The notes beneath the pieces were generated by a model. It worked only from the letters and a program-made list of their open reading frames with translations. It was not told the DNA's origin and ran no database searches. From Amycolatopsis nigrescens CSC17Ta-90 (lineage in GTDB: Bacteria > Actinomycetota > Actinomycetes > Mycobacteriales > Pseudonocardiaceae), in the NCBI RefSeq assembly GCF_000384315.1, contig NZ_ARVW01000001.1:1187746-1251745 (forward strand): 64,000 bases of DNA. The letters run 5' to 3'. The position numbers and the translations under genes are program-made. Below are positions 51,062 to 59,514 of the stretch, in pieces; position 1 is the first letter of the stretch; each line of letters starts with the position of its first letter.

Positions 51062-52968
51062 AGATCACCGACTCGAGCGGCGGGTTCGACCCGGACGGCC
51101 CGTTCTACGACCCGACCGCCGACCCGGACTCGCAGTACTACGTCGGCCCGATCAGCTCCGAGTCGCAGTCCGGCGACGAAATCCGCGCCGAGGTGGCCAA
51201 GGAGGTGAACGCGGAGGTCGACGGGCAGCTCGCGGCAACGGACAACTGGCTGCTCAAGCTGATCCTGCCGCTCACCCGCGACTCGCAGATCCAGCAGCGG
51301 TACACCGAGCGGATCGAAGAGGCGCGCAAGGAATTGGGCGACGGGCTGGAGCTGCGCGAGACCGGTGGGGCCCCGCAGACCGTCTGGGCCAACGCCTCGC
51401 ACGAGCAGATGAACTCGGCGATCTCGGAGCACGCCGACCCCGCGGTGGTGGCCGAGTCCTCCGAGGAATGGGTGCGCCTCGGCAACGAGCTGGTCGGGCA
51501 CCAGGAGGCACTGGCGGAGGCGATCAACGACAGCCTCGGCAACTGGGAGGGGGGCGGCGGCGACGCCGCCCGTACCCACCTGGCCCAGGTCGGGCAGTGG
51601 CTGGGCAGCACCGCCCGCGGGGCCACCCTGGCCGGGCGGCAGCAGCAGATCCATTCGCAGACGCTCAACGAGACGCAGAAGCAGATGGCCGCGAACCCGC
51701 CGGTGGAGTTCTCGCCGGCCGAGGCGAGCGCGAAGTGGCAGCAGATCACCGACCCGGTCCAGCTGGGTCTGCAGGTGAACCAGGACCTGGAGACCTACCG
51801 GTCGCAGCAGGCCGCCAAGGGGCACGCCGCGCAGATCATGACCCAGTTCGACGAGACCGTCGGCGGGGCCACCACCACCCCGGCCTTCGCCGCTCCGCCG
51901 AAGCTCGACCCGACCGCGGGCGGGCTGGTGCCCTTCTCCGCCGCCAAGCGGCCGGGCTCCAGTTCGCCGCAGGGCTTCAACATCCCCGACACGGGCACTT
52001 CCCAGCAGGGCTTCAACGGCGACAGCTCCCCCGGCTCCCCCACCGCGCCGAAGGGCTTCAACACCCCGAGCATTCCCGCTGCCTCCGGTGGCCCTGGCGG
52101 CCCCGGTAGCCCCAATGCCCCGCTGGGCGTCGTCTCCCCGCAGGGCTTCAACTCCCCCGGCGCCCCCAACTCCCCCGGGGCACCCAAAGGCTTCAACGCC
52201 CCCAACTTCCCGCAGGGCGGCAACCCCGGTGGCGGCGAGCAGGGCGGTCCCGGTGCCCGGCAGGTGCCGCCGATCCCGGGCGGCCCGGGGGGTTCGGTTC
52301 CGGGCGGTTCCCCGCGCGTACCCAACTTCGGCGGTCCCGGCAGCGAGATCACCACCCCGGGCAGCTCAGGCCCTCGGCCAACGCCTCCGCGGATTCCGCC
52401 CATCCCGCCCTCCTTCGGCGGGCCCACCACCAACCCCGGCAACTCCGACCGCCCCTACTCCGGCCCCATCCCGGGCATCCCGGGCGGCGGCAAGCCGGGC
52501 ACCGAAAGGCTGCCGACCATCGGCCGGACCGGCGGTGTCAGCGACAACATCGCCAACCGGCTCGGCGGCCCGACCGGCGGCGGTCCTGCGGGCGGCCGAA
52601 TTTCCGGCGGTTCCCTCGGCGGCATTCCCGGTGGTGGTGGCGGCAAAGGCGTCGGCGGCATCGGCGGCGCGGCGGGCACGGGCGGCGGGCCAGGCTCGGG
52701 CGGCCCGGCCACCGGAGCGGCGGAACCCGGCGTCCGGGGCGGAGCCGCGGCGGCCGGTGCGGCGGGCGCGGCCGGCGGCAGGGGCGCCGGCGGTGCCATG
52801 GGCGGCATGCCGATGGGCGCCGGTGCCGGTGGCGGCAAGGGCGGCGAAGAGGACAAGGAGTACCGGGTCGCCGAATATCTCGAGTCGGACGATCCGGACA
52901 TGTTCGCGGCGGAGGACGTGGTCGCCCCGCCGGTGATCGGTGACTGGAAGAACAAAGACTGGAAGTGA
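51058..52968 (+). CDS. PPE-like protein with collagen-like Gly/Pro-rich tail
   Basis: A 636-residue protein. The N-terminal 250 residues are helical, with INDSLGNWEGGGGDAARTHL giving the W-x-G turn of the WXG/PPE fold. From about 285 to 605 the sequence is low-complexity, rich in Gly, Pro and Ser, with five PQGFN/PKGFN-type motifs between about 300 and 390 (SPQGFNIPD, APKGFNTPS). A short acidic end (EDKEYRVAEYLESDDPDMFAAEDVV) finishes with DWKNKDWK. The N-terminal part fits a PPE partner of the upstream protein; the tail may be exposed at or beyond the wall. Overlaps the PE-like gene by four bases. Confidence 0.72.
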   Translation: MKITDSSGGFDPDGPFYDPTADPDSQYYVGPISSESQSGDEIRAEVAKEVNAEVDGQLAATDNWLLKLILPLTRDSQIQQRYTERIEEARKELGDGLELRETGGAPQTVWANASHEQMNSAISEHADPAVVAESSEEWVRLGNELVGHQEALAEAINDSLGNWEGGGGDAARTHLAQVGQWLGSTARGATLAGRQQQIHSQTLNETQKQMAANPPVEFSPAEASAKWQQITDPVQLGLQVNQDLETYRSQQAAKGHAAQIMTQFDETVGGATTTPAFAAPPKLDPTAGGLVPFSAAKRPGSSSPQGFNIPDTGTSQQGFNGDSSPGSPTAPKGFNTPSIPAASGGPGGPGSPNAPLGVVSPQGFNSPGAPNSPGAPKGFNAPNFPQGGNPGGGEQGGPGARQVPPIPGGPGGSVPGGSPRVPNFGGPGSEITTPGSSGPRPTPPRIPPIPPSFGGPTTNPGNSDRPYSGPIPGIPGGGKPGTERLPTIGRTGGVSDNIANRLGGPTGGGPAGGRISGGSLGGIPGGGGGKGVGGIGGAAGTGGGPGSGGPATGAAEPGVRGGAAAAGAAGAAGGRGAGGAMGGMPMGAGAGGGKGGEEDKEYRVAEYLESDDPDMFAAEDVVAPPVIGDWKNKDWK

Positions 52969-52974
52969 CGTTTC

Positions 52975-53331
52975 GTGCCCTATGAGGTTTCCCCGGACGA
53001 CCTGGTCGCGCACGCCAGTCATCTGGACGGCTTGGTGGACAGGCTAGGCACGGCCGCTTCGGCGGCGAAGACGGTAAGCATGTCGGACGGCGCCTACGGG
53101 CTGCTGTGCGCGTTCATGCCGTTGATCGTGAACCCGATGGAGGAGAAGGCCGGCGAAGCAATGGCTGCCGCCACCGACGGCGTCCGCAACACCGCGGACA
53201 ACGTGCGGACCGCCGCGGACACCTACCGGGAAAGCGAAGAGACCCACGCCGAACCCTTCTCGAAGCAGGCCAGCAAGATGGACTCCGTCCAGCGATCCGT
53301 CCAGAACAAGACAGCAGGAGGTGCGGCGTGA
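52975..53331 (+). CDS. EspC-like type VII secretion target protein
   Basis: A 118-residue protein matching the ESX-1 EspC-like family (small helical WXG-related proteins): YEVSPDDLVAHASHLDGLVDRLGTAASAA, key part LVAHASHLDGLVDRLGTAA; VRNTADNVRTAADTYRESEE. The Y-x3-E signal YRESE follows the second helix. GTG 52975 is the only sensible start. The stop overlaps the YbaB-like gene (GTGA). It is probably exported together with, or as a partner of, the following RHS protein. Confidence 0.8.
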   Translation: MPYEVSPDDLVAHASHLDGLVDRLGTAASAAKTVSMSDGAYGLLCAFMPLIVNPMEEKAGEAMAAATDGVRNTADNVRTAADTYRESEETHAEPFSKQASKMDSVQRSVQNKTAGGAA

Positions 53332-53885
53332 CGACTCCGAACGGACTCGGGTCCTTCAGCCGCGACCCGGATGAGGCACAGGCGCGGGTCGACGAGTGGG
53401 CGCAGGGTTTCGCCCGCAAGGCGCAGCGCTACCAGGCGGCGCAGGCGGAGGCCGAGCAGATCCGGCTGACCGCCAGCAACGGCGACGGTTCGGTCCGGGT
53501 GACCGTGCGCGCGGACGGCAGCGTCACCGACCTGGAGTTCGCGAACAAGGCGCGCACGATGCCGTTGCCGGAGCTTTCGGCGCAGATCCTGACCACCATG
53601 CGGCGCGCGCAGGCGGATATCGCCGGCCGGGTCGGCGAGGTGATGGCCGAGCAGCTCGGTGACGAGGACCTGGAGACCAGGACGGTGATGCTGGACAGCC
53701 TGCGGTCCAGGTTCCCCGACCCGGACGCCGAAGACGAGCCGGCTCCCGAGCCGCCCGCCGCCGAACCGCCCGCCACGCCCGAACCGGGTGGCCAGGCGCG
53801 GCCGTCGGACGCCGGACCCTCCGGAGCCGCCAAGAACCCTACGAACACTGAAGACAGTGAAGACGAGGACAACAATCCGTGGTGA
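53328..53885 (+). CDS. YbaB/EbfC-family protein (EspL-like)
   Basis: A 185-residue protein. The central part (about 25-115) resembles YbaB/EbfC: QAEAEQIRLTASNGDGSVRVTVRADGSVTDLEF, key part GSVRVTVRADGSVTDLEF. This fold is seen in the ESX-associated protein EspL, thought to support substrate stability. The C-terminal 60 residues are acidic and proline-rich, ending DNNPW, and are probably disordered. GTG 53328 overlaps the EspC-like gene. Close coupling to the RHS gene suggests a chaperone-like job for the toxin. Confidence 0.77.
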   Translation: MTTPNGLGSFSRDPDEAQARVDEWAQGFARKAQRYQAAQAEAEQIRLTASNGDGSVRVTVRADGSVTDLEFANKARTMPLPELSAQILTTMRRAQADIAGRVGEVMAEQLGDEDLETRTVMLDSLRSRFPDPDAEDEPAPEPPAAEPPATPEPGGQARPSDAGPSGAAKNPTNTEDSEDEDNNPW

Positions 53886-56800
53886 CCGACAACCCGCTGA
53901 TCGCGGACGTCAAGTCCAGCACCGAGGCCTATTCCGGGATCCCGCTGGCGGAGTCCGCGATGGACCTGAACAAGGCCATCCAGAGCGGGGACTGGGCCTC
54001 GATAGCGCTCGGCGCGGTGGGCACCGCGCTGGAGGCCATCGCCACCGTGCTGGACCCGTTCGGCGCGATACTGGCGGCCGGGGTCGGCTGGCTGATGGAG
54101 CACGTCGGCCCGCTCAAGGAGGCGCTCGACGCGCTGGCCGGTGACCCGGACGAGATCAAGGCGCACTCGGAGACCTGGAAGAACATCGCCACCGAGCTGG
54201 GCAGCATCGGCGAGGACATGACCGGCATGGTCGCCAACGACACGGTGACCTGGGAGGGCGTCTCCGGGGACGCCTACCGGACGCGTGCCGCGGACACGGT
54301 CGCCCTGCTGACCACCGCGAAGGAGGCCTCCGACGGGGCGTCGAGCGGGATCAAGACCGCGGGCGAGGTGGTCGCCGCGGTGCGCGCGCTGGTCCGCGAC
54401 ATCATCGCCGAGCTGGTCGGCCACCTGATCAGCTGGGCGCTGCAGGTGCTGTTCACCCTGGGCATCGGGCTGACCTGGGTGGTGCCGCAGGTGGTCACCG
54501 CGGTGGCCAAGACCGCATCCCAGATCGCGACCCTGACCAAGCGGCTGGTGGACGCGCTCAAGGCGCTGTCGCCGCTGCTGAAGAAGGCGGGCGACCTGTT
54601 CTCCGACGCCGCCGGGGCGCTGAAGAAGATCCAGCCTGGTAAGGGAAGCCCGCCGCCGAAGCAGAAGGGCATCTCGGACGGCCCTGAGGTCAAGGACGTG
54701 CCGCGCGGTAAGCCGGACGGCGAAGGCACCGGCCCGTCCTCTGCGAAGCCGGATCCGGTACCACCACCGCCCAAGACCGAGGGCAAGGGCGGCGGCGGCG
54801 AAGGCACCGGCCCGTCGTCCGCGAAGCCGGATCCGGTACCACCACCGCCCAAGACCAACGGCAATGCCGAACCGCCGCCGCCCAAGACCAACAACGGTCC
54901 GCCGAACAACCCGCGGGGCAACGCGGTCGGCGAGCAGACCCGGAAGACCAAGGGCGACCCGGTGGACATCGCCACCGGCGAGGTGGTGCTGCGGCAGACC
55001 GACCTGGAACTGCCGGCGGCACCGGAAATGCTGCTGGAGCGCACGCACGTCTCCTCGTACCGGACCGGCCGCTGGTTCGGCCCGTCCTGGTCGTCCACTT
55101 TGGACCAACGTCTCGAGATCGACGGGGAGCACGTCAGCTACTTCTCGCCGGACGGCATGATCCTGACCTACCCGCTGCCCTCGGGCGACACGCCGGTGCT
55201 CCCGGTGGAGGGTCCGCGCTGGCCGCTGAGCGCGACCCCGGACGGCGGTTACCTGCTGGAGGACCCCATCCGGCCGCGCACGTGGCTGTTCGGTGCCGTA
55301 CCGGGCCGGGACGAGCCGGCACTGCTCGCGGTCACCGGCGACGACGAGGACCAGCGGCTCGACATCTCCTACGACGAAACCGGTGCGCCGAAACAACTCC
55401 GGCACACCGCCGGGTACCTGGCCGAGCTGGGCACCGAAGGCGGCCGGATCACCGCCGTGCGGGTGCTCGACCCCGCGCAGGGAGTCGCCGTGCCGGTCGT
55501 GCGGTACGGCTACGACGAGCGCGGCCGGCTGAACCAGGTGGTCAACTCCTCTGGCAAGCCGATGGTGTTCGACTACGACGGCCACGGCAGGCTGACCGGC
55601 TGGCAGGACCGCGTCGGTTCCTGGTACCGGTATCTCTACGACAGCAACGGCCGCTGCGTGCGCACCGTGGGGGACAAGGGTTTCCTGGACAGCGTCTTCG
55701 GCTACGACCGGACCCGGCTGATCACCACGCACACCGACTCGCTCGGCCACATCAGCGAGTTCCACCTGAACGACGCGAACCAGACCGTGCGCGAGGTGAA
55801 TCCGCTCGGCCAGGTCACCGAGTACGAGTGGGACCGCTACGACCACCTGCTCTCCAGGACCGACCCGCTCGGCCGGAACACCCGCTACACCTACGACGAG
55901 ATCGGCCTGCTCACCGAGGTGCGGCGACCGGACGGCAGCGTGCTGCGGGTGGACGACGACGAGGAGGGCCCGCTGTCGATCAGCGTGGTCGACGGTGAGC
56001 GCGTCTGGCTGCGGGTCTACGGCGACAGCCCGGGAGACGCGCCGGATCACACCGCCGAACAGCTCGGCGTGGCCACCCCGTTCGACTACGAGCGCCTCCT
56101 GGAGGAGTACGAGCCGGAGACGGCACGGCAGGACCGCGACCTGTTCGGGCGGCCGAGGGTGGTCACCGATCCGCTCGGCGGGCAGACCCGGCTCGGCTGG
56201 ACCGTGGAGGGGCTCAAGGCGTCCAGGGTCGACCGGACCGGCGGCCAGGAGCTCTGGCGCTACGACGGCGAGGGCAACGAGCTCGAATACGTCGACGCGG
56301 CCGGGCACGCGACCCGCAACGAGTACGGCCCGTTCGGGCTGGTCTTCGCGACGGTGGACCCGGCCGGCGCGCGCACCAGCTACGGCTACGACACCGAGCT
56401 GCGGCTGACTTCGGTGACCAACCCGTCCGGGCTGAGCTGGCAGTACACCTACGACGCCGCGGGCAGGCTGGTCGAGGAGAAGGACTTCGACGGCCGCGTG
56501 CTGCGCTTCTCCTACGACGCGGCCGGCCAGCTGGTGCGCTCGGTCAACGGCGCGGGCGAGGTCACCGAGTACGCGCACGACGCGCTGGGCAACGTGGTCG
56601 AGTGCCGCACCCCGTCCGGTGTCACCGGCTACACCTACGACCCGGTCGGCAGGCTGGTCCGCGCGGTGAGCCCGGAAGCGGTACTGGAGTTCGAGCGGGA
56701 CCCCGCGGGCCGGGTGCTGCGGGAGACGATCAACGACCGGAGCGTGCTGTTCAGCTACGACCAGGCGGGCCGGCTGCTGCACCGCCGCACACCGTCCGGT

Positions 56801-58726
56801 GTGGACAGTTCGTGGACCTACGACGCGCTGGGCAACCCGGAAACGCTCAGCACCGGTGGGCACCTGCTGCGCTTCGACCACGACCGGGCGGGCCGGGAGA
56901 TCCGGCGGACCGTGGACGAGCTGGTCACGCTGACCCAGTCCTTCGACGCCGCCGACCAGCTCACCGGGCAGGCCGTCACGGCAGGGCCCGCGACCGTGCA
57001 GCAGCGCCGGTTCGACTACCGGCCGGACGGCAGCCTGACCGGGATCTCGGACGCGGTCTCCGGTCCGGTCCGGTTCGATCTCGACCCGGCGGGCCGGGTG
57101 GTCGAGGTGGCCGCGGCGGACCACCGCGAAAGCTACCGCTACGACGCGGCCGGCAACATCGTGCTGTCCTCTGTGGACGGTTCGTGGCCGCCGGAGGCCG
57201 AGCTCGGCGGCCGGCACTACGCCGGGAACACCCTGCTCGGCGCGGGCGCGGTCGGCTACCGGTACGACCAGCAGGGCAGGCTGGTGCAGCGCACCGTCGG
57301 CGCGCAGATCTGGTCCTACGGCTGGGACTCCCGCGACCAGCTGGTCGCGGTGAGCACCCCGGACGGCGGCCAGTGGCGCTATCTCTACGACCCGATCGGG
57401 CGCCGCATCGCCAAACTCCGGCTGGGCACGAACGGTTCAGTGGTCGAGCGGATCGACTACGCCTGGGACGACGCCACCCTGATCGAGCAGGTGCACAGCG
57501 ACGCCATGGGCAACCGGCAGGTGCTGACCTGGGAACGTCATCCCGAGGACGACCGGCCGATCGCCCAGGCCGAGCGCTACGGCGACGACACCGACCGGCG
57601 GTTCTACTCGATCGTCACCGACCTGGTCGGCACCCCGGTCGACCTGGTGGATCCCTACGGTTCGCTGGCCTGGCACGGCCGGTCCGGGCTGTGGGGCAAG
57701 ATGCTCCCGGCCCCGCCGGGCACCGCGAGCACGCCGCTGCGATTCCCCGGGCAGTACGCCGACCCGGAGACCGGGCTGCACTACAACGTCTACCGCTACT
57801 ACGATCCGGCCACCGGGCGCTACACCAGTCAGGACCCGCTCGGCCTCGGGCCCGCCCCGAACCCGGCCGGCTACGTGCCCAACCCGCTCGCGGCCGCCGA
57901 CCCGCTCGGCCTGACCAGGGTGAGGACGGCGAAGAATTGCCCGGTGGCCGCGGCCGCCAAGGCGAAGCGCCCGCCGAAGCGCCCCGGGAACGTCGGTCCC
58001 AGCGCACTCAAACGCCCGGCACCGAAGCGCCGCCCCGACCCTGGCATCGGCAAGGGCCGGACGCAGAAGCAGGGCGGCGGCACCAGCCAATCTGCGCACT
58101 ACAACAAGAACTCCAACTACCAGCAGAGTGGCAACTCGCCGGGACGGAACGAGCTGACCGACGTCAACAACCTCATCAACCCCGGTAAGACCGGCCGGAC
58201 CCCATCCCCGGAACTGCTCGCCTACCTCAAGCAGAACGGCGTCTCCAACACGTGGATCAAGGGGCACATGCTGAACGACAACCTCGGCGGCCCCGGGAAG
58301 TCCCACAACCTGACCCCGTTCACCAGCAAGGCGAACAGCGCGCACAAGAACCATGTGGAGAGCAGCCTCAAAGAGCTGGTGGGCCGGACGCAGGGCGGGG
58401 CCTTCAAGCAGAACGGGCTCGACGGAATCGGTGTCGACTACAAGATCAAGGTCAGTGACGAGGTCAGGTTCCCCAACTCCCCCAACGCCCACGAAAGGTC
58501 CATCCGGAAGTACGTCGAATTCGACGTGAAGTACACCGGCGTCACCCCGGACATGGTGGCGAAGATGGATCGCCAGGGGATGAACCCGCTGGCCGAACTG
58601 CCGCCGCCGGGCACCCAGATGGACACCATCACCGGCAAGCTCCGCGCCCCCGACGGCAACGGCGGCTGGGTCGACTGGAAGAAGGGCTCCAAGGGCCACG
58701 ACTTCTCCAAGTACCCGTCCCTCTGA
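53882..58726 (+). CDS. RHS-repeat polymorphic toxin with N-terminal WXG-like region and C-terminal nuclease
   Basis: A 1614-residue multi-domain toxin. Residues 1-150 form a WXG-like helical region (VTWEGVSGDAYRTRAADT), then a hydrophobic stretch at about 175-225. A Pro/Lys linker with a duplicated 20-residue unit follows. From about 360 to 1345 there are RHS/YD repeats (for example YDAAGRLVEEKDFDGRV) and the conserved core ending QYADPETGLHYNVYRYYDPATGRYTSQDP. The toxin follows DPLGLT at about 1345. It includes TWIKGHMLNDNLGGPG and NLTPFTSKANSAHKNHVE, resembling GH-type DNA/RNA endonucleases of the beta-beta-alpha-metal group (His about 1461). GTG 53882 was chosen (overlap with the previous stop); GTG 53879 is one codon earlier. 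Confidence 0.87.
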   Translation: MTDNPLIADVKSSTEAYSGIPLAESAMDLNKAIQSGDWASIALGAVGTALEAIATVLDPFGAILAAGVGWLMEHVGPLKEALDALAGDPDEIKAHSETWKNIATELGSIGEDMTGMVANDTVTWEGVSGDAYRTRAADTVALLTTAKEASDGASSGIKTAGEVVAAVRALVRDIIAELVGHLISWALQVLFTLGIGLTWVVPQVVTAVAKTASQIATLTKRLVDALKALSPLLKKAGDLFSDAAGALKKIQPGKGSPPPKQKGISDGPEVKDVPRGKPDGEGTGPSSAKPDPVPPPPKTEGKGGGGEGTGPSSAKPDPVPPPPKTNGNAEPPPPKTNNGPPNNPRGNAVGEQTRKTKGDPVDIATGEVVLRQTDLELPAAPEMLLERTHVSSYRTGRWFGPSWSSTLDQRLEIDGEHVSYFSPDGMILTYPLPSGDTPVLPVEGPRWPLSATPDGGYLLEDPIRPRTWLFGAVPGRDEPALLAVTGDDEDQRLDISYDETGAPKQLRHTAGYLAELGTEGGRITAVRVLDPAQGVAVPVVRYGYDERGRLNQVVNSSGKPMVFDYDGHGRLTGWQDRVGSWYRYLYDSNGRCVRTVGDKGFLDSVFGYDRTRLITTHTDSLGHISEFHLNDANQTVREVNPLGQVTEYEWDRYDHLLSRTDPLGRNTRYTYDEIGLLTEVRRPDGSVLRVDDDEEGPLSISVVDGERVWLRVYGDSPGDAPDHTAEQLGVATPFDYERLLEEYEPETARQDRDLFGRPRVVTDPLGGQTRLGWTVEGLKASRVDRTGGQELWRYDGEGNELEYVDAAGHATRNEYGPFGLVFATVDPAGARTSYGYDTELRLTSVTNPSGLSWQYTYDAAGRLVEEKDFDGRVLRFSYDAAGQLVRSVNGAGEVTEYAHDALGNVVECRTPSGVTGYTYDPVGRLVRAVSPEAVLEFERDPAGRVLRETINDRSVLFSYDQAGRLLHRRTPSGVDSSWTYDALGNPETLSTGGHLLRFDHDRAGREIRRTVDELVTLTQSFDAADQLTGQAVTAGPATVQQRRFDYRPDGSLTGISDAVSGPVRFDLDPAGRVVEVAAADHRESYRYDAAGNIVLSSVDGSWPPEAELGGRHYAGNTLLGAGAVGYRYDQQGRLVQRTVGAQIWSYGWDSRDQLVAVSTPDGGQWRYLYDPIGRRIAKLRLGTNGSVVERIDYAWDDATLIEQVHSDAMGNRQVLTWERHPEDDRPIAQAERYGDDTDRRFYSIVTDLVGTPVDLVDPYGSLAWHGRSGLWGKMLPAPPGTASTPLRFPGQYADPETGLHYNVYRYYDPATGRYTSQDPLGLGPAPNPAGYVPNPLAAADPLGLTRVRTAKNCPVAAAAKAKRPPKRPGNVGPSALKRPAPKRRPDPGIGKGRTQKQGGGTSQSAHYNKNSNYQQSGNSPGRNELTDVNNLINPGKTGRTPSPELLAYLKQNGVSNTWIKGHMLNDNLGGPGKSHNLTPFTSKANSAHKNHVESSLKELVGRTQGGAFKQNGLDGIGVDYKIKVSDEVRFPNSPNAHERSIRKYVEFDVKYTGVTPDMVAKMDRQGMNPLAELPPPGTQMDTITGKLRAPDGNGGWVDWKKGSKGHDFSKYPSL
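54719..54856 (+). repeat. Two 60-bp direct repeats inside the RHS gene
   Basis: Copies at 54719-54778 and 54797-54856 differ at two bases and encode GEGTGPSSAKPDPVPPPPKT twice. The period is 78 bp, so the reading frame is kept. They lie in the linker between the export region and the RHS shell. Confidence 0.85.
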
Positions 58727-58741
58727 CCCCGCCCTCCCGCT

Positions 58742-58796
58742 GTCCGTGAAGGCCACCTTGCCTACCTTGAAGGTAGGCAAGGTGGCCTTCACGGAC
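58742..58796. terminator. 55-bp palindrome after the RHS gene (palindrome family B)
   Basis: The 27-base arms (58742-58768 and 58770-58796) match perfectly around one base, with core GAAGGCCACCTTGCCTACC. It lies between the RHS stop and the convergent SGNH hydrolase stop and shares its core with 38260-38312. Confidence 0.85.
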
Positions 58797-58803
58797 TTCA
58801 CGG

Positions 58804-59475
58804 TCAGGCGACCAGGTGCAGCCAGGCCGCCGCGAGCGCGGCGTGACCTGCCGGAGTCGGGTGCACGCCGTCCGCGGCCCAGTACTCCGGCCCGGTCGTC
58901 GCGGCGAGTTCGGCGAACATGCTGTCGGCGGCGATCAGGTACGCGCCATACTCGTCGGCGAGTTTGTGCACGACCTCGATCTTCGGGTCCAGATCGGCGC
59001 GCCATTCCTTGCGCTCTTCCTCACCGATGAGCACGCGACCGCCACCGGCTTCGACGACGCCGTGGATCGGCAGCAGGAACGGCTCGATGAGGATCAGCTC
59101 CGTGCCGGCCGCGGCCAGTGGCGCGAGCAAGCGGTCATAACCCGCTTCGAACTCCGCCACGGGGATCACGTACCCCTTCTCCGGATCCAGCGTGTGCCAG
59201 CCCATGTCGTTGACCCCGGCGAGAATCGACACCACGTCCGGGCGCGCGTCCAGCACGTCAGCCTGCCAGCGGGCTTCGAGGTCCATCACCTTGTCGCCGC
59301 CGATCCCGGCGTTCAGCCAGGTCACCGGGCGGTTCGTGTGCCGGAAGCCCCACTCGCCCGCAATGCGCAGCGGATAGCCGAACCCGAGGCCGTCCTCGCT
59401 CTCCCGCCGCTGGCAGTCGGTGGTCGAATCGCCGGTGAACACCACGGTGCTGCCCGGCCGGAGGGTGATCGTCAT
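58804..59475 (-). CDS. SGNH/GDSL-family hydrolase
   Basis: Esterase-like enzyme of 223 residues, cytoplasmic since no signal peptide is seen. Block I is VVFTGDSTTDCQRR (catalytic Ser about 17), block II has the Gly in NAGIGGDKVMDL, block III is ILAGVNDMGW (oxyanion Asn), and block V is AADGVHPTPAGHAAL with the Asp and His. The GDSTTD variant is common in bacterial carbohydrate esterases and acyl-hydrolases. ATG 59475 has AAGGAG seven bases upstream. The monooxygenase gene lies upstream on the same strand, 39 bp away, so co-transcription is likely. Confidence 0.88.
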   Translation of the reverse strand: MTITLRPGSTVVFTGDSTTDCQRRESEDGLGFGYPLRIAGEWGFRHTNRPVTWLNAGIGGDKVMDLEARWQADVLDARPDVVSILAGVNDMGWHTLDPEKGYVIPVAEFEAGYDRLLAPLAAAGTELILIEPFLLPIHGVVEAGGGRVLIGEEERKEWRADLDPKIEVVHKLADEYGAYLIAADSMFAELAATTGPEYWAADGVHPTPAGHAALAAAWLHLVA

Positions 59476-59514
59476 GTGTACTCCTTGAAGTTGTTCCGGT
59501 GAAGGGAATGCCGC

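Noticed and set aside
53429..57217. Minus-strand frame of 1262 codons antisense to the RHS gene
   Set aside because: Shadow of the biased codon use of the RHS gene; no domain or plausible start.
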